In this document: piece by piece, positions 1 to 7,189 of the stretch
How positions within the stretch are numbered: position 1 is the stretch's first letter
How the letters are laid out: every line of letters starts with the position of its first letter
Source of the DNA: an uncultured Clostridia bacterium
GTDB taxonomy: Bacteria; Bacillota; Clostridia; Christensenellales; Borkfalkiaceae
Reading direction: 5' to 3'
Assembly: GCA_947631905.1 (NCBI GenBank)
Contig: CANRND010000005.1
Location: forward strand, 1-64,000
DNA: 64,000 nucleotides
Notes under the pieces: generated by a model
The model's database searches: none
What the model was told of the DNA's origin: nothing
Seen by the model: the letters and a program-made list of their open reading frames with translations, nothing else
Position numbers and translations under genes: made by a program

Positions 1-348
1 GCGCTCGTGCAGAATGAGATACACCCGTATTATCAGGAGCAAGCCGTCGTGCCGTATATGCACAATTTGGGAATTGTTGTGCAGGCATGGTATCCGTTCG
101 GCGGCAGAGGGCATACGGGCGAACTCCTTTCCGATGAAACAATCGTAAAAATTGCCGAGGCGCATAACGTGACGGCGGCGCAGGTGATCTTACGTTGGCA
201 CTTACAGCGCGGCGTTGTGGCGATCCCCGGTTCAAGTAATCCCGCCCATATCCTCGAAAACATTTCGGTGTTCGGTTTCTCGCTTTCAAACGAAGAAATG
301 AACGAGATCGCCGCCCTCGACAGGAACGAAAAACACGATTGGTACTGA
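1..348 (+). CDS. Aldo/keto reductase, C-terminal part (5' end outside window)
   Basis: The reading frame is open from the first base, so the gene starts upstream of the window and only about the last 115 residues are seen. The visible part has the C-terminal signatures of the NADPH-dependent aldo/keto reductase TIM barrel: the 'QNEIHPY' strand, then 'VAIPGSSNPAHILEN', the cofactor-phosphate loop common to this superfamily (IPG.....H..EN). The catalytic Asp/Tyr/Lys/His tetrad lies in the missing half. It would be a cytosolic carbonyl or sugar oxidoreductase; the substrate cannot be read from this fragment. The family call is secure. Confidence 0.9.
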   Translation, partial: ALVQNEIHPYYQEQAVVPYMHNLGIVVQAWYPFGGRGHTGELLSDETIVKIAEAHNVTAAQVILRWHLQRGVVAIPGSSNPAHILENISVFGFSLSNEEMNEIAALDRNEKHDWY

Positions 349-378
349 GGTGCAAAATACATTACTGAAAACCATGAT

Positions 379-556
379 ATGAAACTGTATGCAGCGTGCC
401 CTATAATGCGGATATAAATTGTGCAAAGGAGCCGACGGCTCCAACGTCGATATTTTATGTCCTCGGTGCGGCAAACTTATTCAAGTGATAATTACGCAAA
501 AAGATGTTCGTGCTGTTCTTTCCGAGTTTTGGAAAAAGCCGAAAGAAATTCGTTAA
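379..556 (+). pseudogene. Frameshifted Com-like zinc-ribbon gene
   Basis: ATG at 379 opens a frame that stops after 12 codons (MKLYAACPIMRI). The +1 frame, open from 407, continues as 'CGYKLCKGAD' and then 'ILCPRCGKLIQV', ending with TAA at 554-556. Joined across a frameshift near 400-406, the two parts give a small protein with a CxxxxC...CPRC zinc ribbon. This resembles the Com family, the translational activator of mom in phage Mu, whose relatives occur in prophages and Firmicutes. It is too short and disrupted to be sure. It would be a prophage remnant; the alternative is a fortuitous CxxC match. Confidence 0.35.
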
Positions 557-605
557 ATCGTTCCTATCGAATTGCCGCCATGCACATTCGGACGAAACCG
601 AGATC

Positions 606-635
606 ACACACGGGCGGCGACAGCCGCCCGTGTGT
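606..635. repeat. Perfect 13-bp inverted repeat (hairpin)
   Basis: Arms 606-618 and 623-635 are perfectly complementary with a 4-nt loop (gaca). There is no U-run on either side, so it is a strong RNA hairpin but not a clear intrinsic terminator. It lies just 3' of the decayed Com-like gene. Confidence 0.6.
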
Positions 636-748
636 CGGTGGCGTTAGTATTACCACGCCACCCTGTAACACTGTAACACTTTTAGGTGCAAATCATGGAC
701 GATAAAATAAAGAATGATTAGCCGTGGGTGGGCTTGGGTGGGGAAAAG

Positions 749-781
749 AAAAAGAGTAACGGGGTTTCCGTTACTCTTTTT
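749..781. terminator. Bidirectional intrinsic terminator
   Basis: Arms 749-762 and 768-781 form a perfect 14-bp stem around a 5-nt loop. The A-run on one side and T-run on the other are part of the stem, so it can work on both strands. It starts 8 nt beyond the stop of the small minus-strand ORF at 789-953. Confidence 0.75.
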
Positions 782-788
782 CGCGTTG

Positions 789-953
789 TTACGCTTTGGC
801 AAACTTGCCATCCGCTCCGTGAACATTGTAATTGTTCGCGTAACTTCTCGGCTCGTACCGCCTTTGTGCAATCACGCCCGCAATACCATTGACGAAGATA
901 TACTTCGATACATTCTCCGCTTGGTTCAAACGCGATTGCTCTTGGCGCGCCAT
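789..953 (-). CDS. Short ORF of unknown function, possibly a truncated gene end
   Basis: Fifty-four codons run from ATG at 953 to TAA at 789-791, with a terminator directly downstream. The product begins MARQEQSRLNQAENVSKYIF and ends in 'HGADGKFAKA'; no family is recognised. The same frame stays open 5' of this ATG to about 1043, through a hairpin and into the MITE-like repeat, with no further ATG, GTG or TTG start. It could therefore be the 3' end of a longer gene whose front was replaced by the repeat. No convincing ribosome binding site precedes the ATG, because that sequence is the hairpin stem. The protein-like composition and clean terminator argue for former or present coding. Confidence 0.35.
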   Translation of the reverse strand: MARQEQSRLNQAENVSKYIFVNGIAGVIAQRRYEPRSYANNYNVHGADGKFAKA

Positions 954-988
954 GAACGCCCGAGGGCTTTTGGCCCTCGGGCGTTCAT
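952..988. repeat. Perfect 16-bp inverted repeat
   Basis: Arms 952-967 and 973-988 are perfectly complementary around a 5-nt loop. The repeat overlaps the start codon of the short ORF at 789-953 and sits next to the MITE-like element at 1008. It could be a terminator relic or a structured mobile-repeat end. Confidence 0.6.
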
Positions 989-1007
989 ATTGTTTAAGCG
1001 ATTCTTC

Positions 1008-1190
1008 GTCATTTCGAGCGGAACGAAGTGAAGTCGAGAAATCTCACTTGATTAGAGTTCCCGAAAAAGAATGCAGGGCAAAATTTCCGGGAAGAGGAGC
1101 CGCCCGCTAACAGAGGCTTTTCGCAAGAAAAGCGTAAAAACCGGGCGAGCGGCAACGAGGTAGAGATCCCTCGACTACGCTCGGGATGAC
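1008..1190. repeat. MITE-like interspersed repeat with imperfect terminal inverted repeats
   Basis: The left end (1008-1045) reads GTCATttCGAGCG...AGTCGAGaaATCTC. The reverse complement of the right end (1161-1190) reads GTCATccCGAGCG..AGTCGAGggATCTC, so the ends are imperfect inverted repeats with an insertion in the left arm. The interior (about 1050-1160) has no coding potential. Repeats with this GTCAT..CGAGCG..GTCGAG..ATCTC signature are familiar as dispersed non-coding elements in bacterial genomes. Only one copy is in this window, so mobility is inferred from the shape alone. Confidence 0.55.
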
Positions 1191-1304
1191 ATTTTGTGGG
1201 GCGACATGACATCAGAGTGCGCCGCACGCCGGCGCGCCCTTTCCCTTACTATGCAAAAAGGAATACGGAAATGTAAAAAACTCTCTTTTTTCGAAAAATG
1301 ACCA

Positions 1305-1333
1305 TTGACAAACAGCGCGCCTCATGATATAAT
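1305..1333 (+). promoter_or_regulatory. Sigma-A promoter of the LacI-type regulator gene
   Basis: TTGACA at 1305-1310 and TATAAT at 1328-1333, spaced 17 nt, are a perfect consensus. Transcription would begin near 1340, giving a leader of only about 10 nt that starts at the GAGG ribosome binding site (1340-1343). Confidence 0.85.
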
Positions 1334-1349
1334 CCAACCGAGGTAAGCT

Positions 1350-2207
1350 ATGACGATCAACGACATCGCCGCCCATTTGGGCATTTCCATCGCAACGGTT
1401 TCCAAAGCCCTCAACGGCTCGACGGACATCTCCTCCGAAACCAAAAAAACGGTGTGCGACTATGCGCAGACCGTGGGATACCGTTCGAGAAAATCGCAGT
1501 CGATCGTCGGCAGGATCGCGCTCTTTGAGGGGGAACTCCCCTACGACGGCGAACTTGCCCGTGCGTTTTGCGGCGCGGCGGAACAGGCGCGCTATGTGGT
1601 GGAGCGGACCGCTTTCCCCGCGGAACTTGACTTCAACAACTTTTTTGCGGAAAACCGTTTCGCGGGCGGCTTTTTGGTGGGTTGCCGCTACTTTCCCGAA
1701 CTGATCGCGGCGGTGGAAAGTTCCCGCTATCCGCTCGTGCTTGCGGATTGTTATTGTTCGAGCAACCCCCTCGTTGCGGGAGTGGGGAGCGACCACCTGC
1801 GCGCCGCAAAGGAAGCGGTGGATTACTTCGTTTCGTGCGGACACACCGAGATCGCCTTTCTCGGCAAGAAGAACAGTTTGGTGGACGCGGAGCGGCTTGC
1901 GGGGTACACCCTCGGGCTTTCGGTGAACGGGCTTCCCCTCTGCGGGGAACGCATCTTGAACGAACCCGGCGCGCTCCCCGACGGCGTGACCGCCCTCCTC
2001 TGCACGGAAAGGTTGGAAAGGTCCGCCGTTCCCCCGCACTGCGCGGTGGCGGTGTTCGATCCCGCGGAAGAGGAAAACTGCACGGCGATCAAGCAGGACT
2101 TTGTGCGGGTGGGAAAACTTGCTTTTTCGGCGCTTGCCGACCTCATAAACGGCGCGACGCTGCAACGCGCGATAATCCCCTATCCCCCGTCTTCTCCCCA
2201 AAAATGA
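1350..2207 (+). CDS. LacI-family transcriptional regulator (short)
   Basis: A 285-residue DNA-binding regulator. Residues 2-21 are a classic LacI helix-turn-helix (TINDIAAHLGISIATVSKAL), followed by the hinge region and a periplasmic-binding-like sensor domain that should bind a sugar or related effector. It is shorter than typical LacI proteins (about 330-340 residues), and the C-terminal lobe looks compressed. GAGG lies 6 nt before ATG 1350, and a perfect sigma-A promoter lies directly upstream. It is transcribed alone towards the lysR gene and ends at a shared terminator. No sugar genes lie beside it, so its target is unknown; the xylan-type operon at 33-45 kb is far away and has its own AraC regulator. 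Confidence 0.88.
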   Translation: MTINDIAAHLGISIATVSKALNGSTDISSETKKTVCDYAQTVGYRSRKSQSIVGRIALFEGELPYDGELARAFCGAAEQARYVVERTAFPAELDFNNFFAENRFAGGFLVGCRYFPELIAAVESSRYPLVLADCYCSSNPLVAGVGSDHLRAAKEAVDYFVSCGHTEIAFLGKKNSLVDAERLAGYTLGLSVNGLPLCGERILNEPGALPDGVTALLCTERLERSAVPPHCAVAVFDPAEEENCTAIKQDFVRVGKLAFSALADLINGATLQRAIIPYPPSSPQK

Positions 2208-2233
2208 TCCCCGCCTTTTTGCGGGGATTTTTT
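2207..2233. terminator. Bidirectional terminator between convergent lacI-type and lysR-type genes
   Basis: Stem 2207-2214 with 2221-2228 (ATCCCCGC/GCGGGGAT), followed by a T-run on the plus strand and preceded by an A-run. It begins in the stop codon of the LacI-type gene and lies 6-10 nt from the lysR stop. Confidence 0.85.
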
Positions 2234-2238
2234 TGTTC

Positions 2239-3129
2239 TTATTTTTTACGTAAGATCTCGATAAACGACTTCAAGGCAAAGGACGGGTTGGAGTTGCGGG
2301 GAAGCGCCATGCCCACCGAACGGAGGGGCAGGGCGGGTTCCACGTCCAGCTCGAAAAACACGCCGTCGCGCAATTTGTTCATGGCGTATTCGCGGGGAAT
2401 GCAACCGATGCCCATTCCGTCCGCAACGAGCCGCTTCATAAATCCCCAGCTGTCCACCTCGATCGTGGGCAGAAGTTTGATGCCGAGCTGGCGACAGAAA
2501 CGGTCGAACGACTCGCGCGAGATCATGCGCGGCTCCATTAAAAGGAGCGGATACTGTTGAAGCTCGCGCATTTCGAGCTTTCTGCCTTTCAGTTCGGAAA
2601 AGGCCTCGCCCGCGATAAACACGTCGGTGAGCATCATCACCGTGTCGGTGAGATTGACCCCCTCGTCGTCATCGATGGGCAGGTTCAAAAAGCCGATGTC
2701 GCAACGGTCGCTTTTGAGATGTTCGATCGTCTTGGGCGAAGTATCGGTGATGAGTTCGAGTTTTACCTGCGGATAGAGCGTGTGGTATTCCACGAGCTTT
2801 TCCGCAAGACAGTATTGGAAGATCGTTTCGGAAGCGCCCACGCGCAAGGTGCCGGTGGCGCGGTTGCGAAGCTCCGAGAGCCGCTCTTCTACGCCGTTCA
2901 GAAGCTGGAGCGCCCGCTCCACGTCGGGAAAGACGAGTTCCCCTCCCTGCGCGGACAGTTCCATGCCCTTGTGCATGCGGTTGAAGAGGGTGGTGCCGAG
3001 CTGCTGTTCAAGCTGCTTGATCGCCTGCGATACGGCGGGCTGGGAAATATAGAGTTCCTCCGCCGCCTTCGTAAGACTGCCGCATTTCGCCACCGTATAA
3101 AATACCTTGTACAGCTCTAAATTGACCAT
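2239..3129 (-). CDS. LysR-family transcriptional regulator
   Basis: A 296-residue LysR-type regulator. The N-terminal winged helix-turn-helix spans about residues 5-65 (SLTKAAEELYISQPAVSQAI). It is followed by a linker helix and a two-lobed substrate-binding-like effector domain (about 90-294). The CysB/CysL-like overall pattern does not reveal the inducer. AAGGAGGG precedes the ATG. It lies 24 nt downstream of mnmE on the same strand and is probably co-transcribed from the mnmE promoter. LysR regulators usually control a divergent neighbour, but there is none here, so the target is elsewhere or unknown. Confidence 0.92.
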   Translation of the reverse strand: MVNLELYKVFYTVAKCGSLTKAAEELYISQPAVSQAIKQLEQQLGTTLFNRMHKGMELSAQGGELVFPDVERALQLLNGVEERLSELRNRATGTLRVGASETIFQYCLAEKLVEYHTLYPQVKLELITDTSPKTIEHLKSDRCDIGFLNLPIDDDEGVNLTDTVMMLTDVFIAGEAFSELKGRKLEMRELQQYPLLLMEPRMISRESFDRFCRQLGIKLLPTIEVDSWGFMKRLVADGMGIGCIPREYAMNKLRDGVFFELDVEPALPLRSVGMALPRNSNPSFALKSFIEILRKK

Positions 3130-3153
3130 AAGATCGCCCTCCTTGCATTTGTG

Positions 3154-4443
3154 TTATTTGCCGACGCAGAACTTGGAAAAGATCTCGTCGATGATGTTTT
3201 CCGCCGCCGTTTCGCCGCTGATCTCCCCGAGCGAAGTGTACGCCCGCTTGACGTCCTCCGCATAGAGTTCGGAGGGAAGCCCGCTCTCTACGCCTTGCAG
3301 GGCGGCTTCCGTCCCCGCAAGCGCATTGCACACCGCCTCGTAGTGCCGCTCTTCGAGAAGATACGCTCCGTCGTCGCCGCCAAAGCCGCGCTCATAGAGC
3401 AACCGTTTCAGCTCCCCGATCCCCTCGCCCGTAAGCGAGGAAATTGCGACGTCGCACCCCGTTTGCCGTTTAAGATCGCACTTGGCCCCCGCCGTGATCA
3501 CGGGAGCAACGGGAAATGCGGGCGGCTGTTCCCCCTCTTCCGTGCGGAGCCAAACGATGACGTCCGCCCCCTTGATGGCGTTCTCCGCGCGGCGGATGCC
3601 CTCGCGTTCCACCTCGTCGGAGCTTTCCCTCAGTCCCGCAGTATCGGTGATGCGGAACAGAACGCCGTTGATTTCGAGCGCGCCGTCCACTACGTCCCGC
3701 GTGGTTCCCGCCTTAGCGGAGACGATGGCGCGGTCATAGCCGAGTAGCGCGTTCAAAAGGGAACTCTTTCCCGCATTCGGCACGCCGCAGAGCGCGACGT
3801 TTACGCCGTCTCTGATCTTTTTTCCCGAGCGGTACTGTTCTTTGAGTTTCAACAGCGAAGAGCGCACCGTGCGGAGTTTCTCCGCGACCTCTTTCCCCAG
3901 CGCGGGCGACAAGTCCTCCTCGGGATAGTCTACGTCTGCGTCTATGCCCGCAAGACACTCTTTCAAAAGTCCCTGTAACCCGACCGCCTCCGCGGTGAGT
4001 TTTTCGCCGTAGAGCAAAAATCCTGCCCGCACCTGCGCCTCGGATTGCGCCGCGATCATCTCCCCCATGCCCTCGACGGCGGAAAGGGAGAGCTTGCCGC
4101 TGAGAAAGGCGCGGCGGGTGAATTCCCCCCGCTCCGCAGGGCGGGCGCCGAGCTCCACCGTTCTCAAAAAGACACCGCGGGCGATCTCCGTGCCGCCGTG
4201 GCAATGGAATTCGACGACATCTTCCCCCGTAAAGGACTTGGGGGCGCGGAAATAGACGCACATGCCGAAATCCTGAAAAGAACCGCAGTCGATGACTCCC
4301 GCATAGAGCGTGTTGGGAGTAAATTCCCCTCTCCGCGAAAACATGGCGCGGGCGATCCCGAGCGCGGCGGCTCCGCTGACGCGGACGATAGCGACCCCGC
4401 CCTTGCCCTGTGCCGTTGCAATCGCAGAAATGGTATCTTCCAT
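3154..4443 (-). CDS. mnmE: tRNA uridine-5-carboxymethylaminomethyl(34) synthesis GTPase MnmE
   Basis: With MnmG, MnmE installs the cmnm5 modification at U34 of tRNAs reading NNA/NNG codons. The 429-residue protein has the N-terminal formyl-tetrahydrofolate-binding domain (about 1-115), a helical domain, and an inserted Ras-like G domain. The G1 loop is GVPNAGKS at 220-227, switch I is GTTRD at 246-250, and the switch II region is DTAGLRES. The C-terminal CVGK (426-429) holds the invariant catalytic Cys. It is slightly shorter than the usual 450-460 residues. The classical neighbours rnpA, yidC, jag and mnmG are absent. It has its own promoter at 4464-4492. Confidence 0.97.
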   Translation of the reverse strand: MEDTISAIATAQGKGGVAIVRVSGAAALGIARAMFSRRGEFTPNTLYAGVIDCGSFQDFGMCVYFRAPKSFTGEDVVEFHCHGGTEIARGVFLRTVELGARPAERGEFTRRAFLSGKLSLSAVEGMGEMIAAQSEAQVRAGFLLYGEKLTAEAVGLQGLLKECLAGIDADVDYPEEDLSPALGKEVAEKLRTVRSSLLKLKEQYRSGKKIRDGVNVALCGVPNAGKSSLLNALLGYDRAIVSAKAGTTRDVVDGALEINGVLFRITDTAGLRESSDEVEREGIRRAENAIKGADVIVWLRTEEGEQPPAFPVAPVITAGAKCDLKRQTGCDVAISSLTGEGIGELKRLLYERGFGGDDGAYLLEERHYEAVCNALAGTEAALQGVESGLPSELYAEDVKRAYTSLGEISGETAAENIIDEIFSKFCVGK

Positions 4444-4463
4444 GTGATCTCCTGAACAAATTT

Positions 4464-4492
4464 ATTTTAGCATTTTTGAGAAATTTACGCAA
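4464..4492 (-). promoter_or_regulatory. Sigma-A promoter of mnmE
   Basis: On the minus strand, TTGCGT (4492-4487) is followed after 17 nt by TAAAAT (4469-4464). The start codon is about 20 nt further on. One -35 mismatch pair makes it a fair but not perfect match. Confidence 0.6.
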
Positions 4493-4548
4493 GCCAAATT
4501 AGGATGAATTTTTTGCTTGGTTGGAAAGGCGCATTTTAATCGGGAGCG

Positions 4549-4734
4549 CCCCCTCCCCTACCCCTCCCCCGCGCTGTGGGGGAGAGCAAGAAAGTGAGTG
4601 CATTGACCGCGTTGCGAAAGGGCAAGAAAGTTGGTGCGAGACCCCCTCCCCTACCCCTCCCCCGCAATGCGGGGGAGGGCAAGAATGAAGCGCATTGACC
4701 GCGTTGCGGGGGAGGGCAAGAAAGTTGGAGCGTT
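4549..4734. repeat. Two copies of a 93-bp tandem repeat with C/T-rich hairpin core
   Basis: The motif CCCCCTCCCCTACCCC starts at 4549 and again at 4642. Each unit continues with a CCCCCGC...GCGGGGG-type palindrome, a GAGGGCAAGAA stretch, 'GCATTGACCGCGTTGCG' and 'GGGCAAGAAAGTTGG'. The second unit ends at the stop codon of the membrane-protein gene at 4733. The palindromes could fold in the transcript and act as its terminator. No coding potential is visible. Confidence 0.75.
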
Positions 4735-5590
4735 AAAAATCGGAAAACGGATCGTCGTCTTTCTTGTCGCCGTTTTGGCTCCCGCCGAAATCGGAGAAAG
4801 GTTCGCCCCCGCCGCTCCCCGAGCCGTTGGAAGTTCCGCCCGAGGGGCCGCCCGTGGGACCATTGTAAGGGCCGTTGTAATTTCTTCGGGCATACTCTTC
4901 CATTCTTCTGCGCATGTACTCGTTGTAGTCCACGGGACGGTTGTTACGCACGGCAAAGATGGTATAGCCGCGGGCGGGCAGGATCACGCTCAAAAAGACC
5001 ATGAGGAAAGGCGACCGCGCATAATATTTGCGGTAGAACGCCGTGAACATCACGCAGAAGAATACGAGAACGACAAACCACAGAAGGTAGGCGACGATCT
5101 CGCAATATAAAGACGCGTCCGCCGCCCACGCAAGGCTCCTCGGAAGATAGGAAGGCATGAACTCAATGGTGGCATAGCCCGACGCTTCGTTGACCGTCAC
5201 CTGATAAAATTCGGGACGGGCGAGCAAAAAGGAAATGACGACGATGAACGTTTCGAGCGCGACGTACAAGATCTCCGCGAGCATGGCGTATAAGCCCGCA
5301 CGTTTCATTTTCTGTCCGAAAAAATTCGCCTCGCCTGCGATCTTGCCCGTGAACCATGTGTTCGCAAAGGGCAAAAACCCGAGCCACGGGTGCTTGATCC
5401 CCGCGCGCTTTGCGATGGTATACAGTCCCACGCCGCCGAAAATATGCCCCACAAGGTACAACCCTGCGGCGACGATAAGGCTGATGATCAGGCTCATCCG
5501 TTGCATTTCGATAAACTCTTCCGCCGATTTGGCCTGCAAAGCATACTTCATGATAAATTGCGGAACGCTTATCCAATCGAAAAATTCCAT
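4733..5590 (-). CDS. Uncharacterised multi-pass membrane protein with Gly/Asn-rich tail
   Basis: A 285-residue protein of no recognised family. ATG 5590 was chosen because GGAGG lies just upstream and the frame then starts 1 nt after the truA stop; a longer upstream extension would overlap truA. Hydrophobic segments are visible around residues 32-57 (ISLIVAAGLYLVGHIFGGVGLY), 97-120, 160-185 and 195-212. The C-terminal 60 residues are low complexity (NGPYNGPTGGPSGG), then acidic, with a repeated 'PFSDF' near the end. It is the last gene of the ecf-truA operon. The tail suggests an envelope or protein-interaction role, but that is a guess. Confidence 0.8.
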   Translation of the reverse strand: MEFFDWISVPQFIMKYALQAKSAEEFIEMQRMSLIISLIVAAGLYLVGHIFGGVGLYTIAKRAGIKHPWLGFLPFANTWFTGKIAGEANFFGQKMKRAGLYAMLAEILYVALETFIVVISFLLARPEFYQVTVNEASGYATIEFMPSYLPRSLAWAADASLYCEIVAYLLWFVVLVFFCVMFTAFYRKYYARSPFLMVFLSVILPARGYTIFAVRNNRPVDYNEYMRRRMEEYARRNYNGPYNGPTGGPSGGTSNGSGSGGGEPFSDFGGSQNGDKKDDDPFSDF

Positions 5591-5591
5591 A

Positions 5592-6356
5592 TCACTCCTC
5601 CGTGCCGAACAGCGGCACGCCATAGTCTACGTTCATCAGAACCAACCCCTGCGGGGGCATGGTCTTAGCCAGCGAAGCGCGCTCACCCGTTTTGAACGCG
5701 CGCGTGATGCCCTCTTCTTTTCCCGCGCCCACGGCGAACAGCTCTCCGCTTATAATGCGCACCATGTTGTATAAAAATCCGTTTCCCGTTACCGTGACCG
5801 TATAAAACACGCCCGCGGCGACGGCTTTCTCTTCGATCGTAACGGCGTAAATTTCCCGTTCGCTCGTTTTGGAAGTGAACCCCGCCGAGCGGAACGCCGC
5901 AAAGTCATGCCGCCCCAAAAGAAGCGTTGCCGCCGCCCGCATCTTTTCCACGGACGGCAAATACGGCAGACGGACGGCGTAGCGGCTGTACAGAGGCACT
6001 TCCGCGGCGGCGGAATAGGCGCAATAGCGGTACGTTTTGCGCTTTGCCTGCCGCGAGACGTCGAAGTCCCCCGCAACGGGAACGCTCTTTAAAACCCTTA
6101 CGTCGGGCGGGAGCAGACGGTTGAAACAAGCCGCGAGTTTTTCCGCGGGAATGGAAGTTTCCCCGTCGAGCATGACGACCTGCCCGAGCGCATGCACCCC
6201 CGCGTCCGTTCTCCCGCTCGCGGTGAGGCACGTGGGTTTCCCGAAAATTTCGGCGGCGGCGCGCTCCATTTCGCCCTGCACGGTGCGCCGCCCGGGCTGG
6301 ATCTGCCATCCCGAGAAGCAAGAGCCGTCATAACTTGTCAAGAGCAAATATCTCAT
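5592..6356 (-). CDS. truA: tRNA pseudouridine(38-40) synthase TruA
   Basis: It converts U38-U40 of the tRNA anticodon arm to pseudouridine. The 254-residue protein has the conserved SGRTDAGVHALGQ motif with catalytic Asp51, the 'RQAKRKTYRY' region and the C-terminal 'FLYNMVRIISG' motif. ATG 6356 is the correct start because the family begins MRYLLLTSYDG; a longer in-frame extension lies inside ecfT. The ATG overlaps the ecfT stop by 4 nt (ATGA), so translation is probably coupled. The ecfA-ecfA-ecfT-truA order is the standard Firmicutes arrangement, here without the ribosomal protein genes usually upstream. Confidence 0.97.
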   Translation of the reverse strand: MRYLLLTSYDGSCFSGWQIQPGRRTVQGEMERAAAEIFGKPTCLTASGRTDAGVHALGQVVMLDGETSIPAEKLAACFNRLLPPDVRVLKSVPVAGDFDVSRQAKRKTYRYCAYSAAAEVPLYSRYAVRLPYLPSVEKMRAAATLLLGRHDFAAFRSAGFTSKTSEREIYAVTIEEKAVAAGVFYTVTVTGNGFLYNMVRIISGELFAVGAGKEEGITRAFKTGERASLAKTMPPQGLVLMNVDYGVPLFGTEE

Positions 6357-7189
6357 AGCGGAAATACGGGGAAAAAGCGCATGACGGAGACCCCCGCGAT
6401 GAGCGCCGCAAGGAGAGCGAACGCCAGAAGATCCCGCCATGAAAAGCGGAGTTTTTTATACTTGACGCGCGATTTTCCGCCCGAATAACAGCGGGCGTCC
6501 ATTGCGTCGCCGAGTTCGTCCGCACGGCGGAACGCCGACAAAAGCAACGGGATGAGAACGGGGACGATCGCCTTGACCCGCTTTGCGGGACCGCCCGAAT
6601 CGAGTGCCGCCCCGCGCGCTTTCTGCGCGTTCATGATCCGCTCCGTCTCGTCCATGAGAATGGGGATAAAGCGCAGGGCGATGCTCATGATGAGCGCAAG
6701 CTCATGCACGGGAAAGCGCACCCATTTCAAGGGGGTAAGGAGACTTTCGAGACCGTCCGTTAAAGACACGGGGGTCGTCGTGTAGGTGAGAAGCGAAGAG
6801 CAGATCACGAGCAGGAAGAGACGCAAAGCCAAAAACGCCGAGAATACGATCCCCGCCTGCGTGACGCGGAAGATCTTCCACTCCCACAGAACGGCGGGGG
6901 CGTTCCAATAGACTGCGTCGCCGCCGTGGAAGAACACGTTGATCGCCGCGGTGAACAGCACGAGGAACAAGATCCCCCGCACCGCCCTCATCACCTTTCC
7001 GACGGGAATGCGGGCAAACAGCACGGCGAGCAACAACACCGCCGCGCACGCCCCGAGCGCGAGAAACTCTTTCGCAAGGAAGATGGCCACGATATAGCCG
7101 ATGAGAAAGAGGATTTTAAGGCGCGGGTCGAGGTTGTGGACAAAGGACTTTACGGGGTAGTATTGCCCGAAAGAGACGTCTTTCAGCAT
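6353..7189 (-). CDS. ecfT: Energy-coupling factor transporter transmembrane protein EcfT
   Basis: The 278-residue membrane scaffold of group II ECF vitamin transporters. It connects the two ATPases to interchangeable S components. It has about five to six membrane segments and the two cytoplasmic coupling motifs in the C-terminal half: 'QKARGAALDSG' (classical ARG) and 'DAMDARCYSGG', where the usual ARG reads ARC. It overlaps ecfA2 by 7 nt and truA by 4 nt. No S component is in the window, as expected for the shared module. Confidence 0.95.
   Translation of the reverse strand: MLKDVSFGQYYPVKSFVHNLDPRLKILFLIGYIVAIFLAKEFLALGACAAVLLLAVLFARIPVGKVMRAVRGILFLVLFTAAINVFFHGGDAVYWNAPAVLWEWKIFRVTQAGIVFSAFLALRLFLLVICSSLLTYTTTPVSLTDGLESLLTPLKWVRFPVHELALIMSIALRFIPILMDETERIMNAQKARGAALDSGGPAKRVKAIVPVLIPLLLSAFRRADELGDAMDARCYSGGKSRVKYKKLRFSWRDLLAFALLAALIAGVSVMRFFPVFPL

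Noticed and set aside
661-680. TGTAACACTGTAACAC direct repeat
   Set aside because: Two 8-nt units only, without context; consistent with chance or a decayed repeat.
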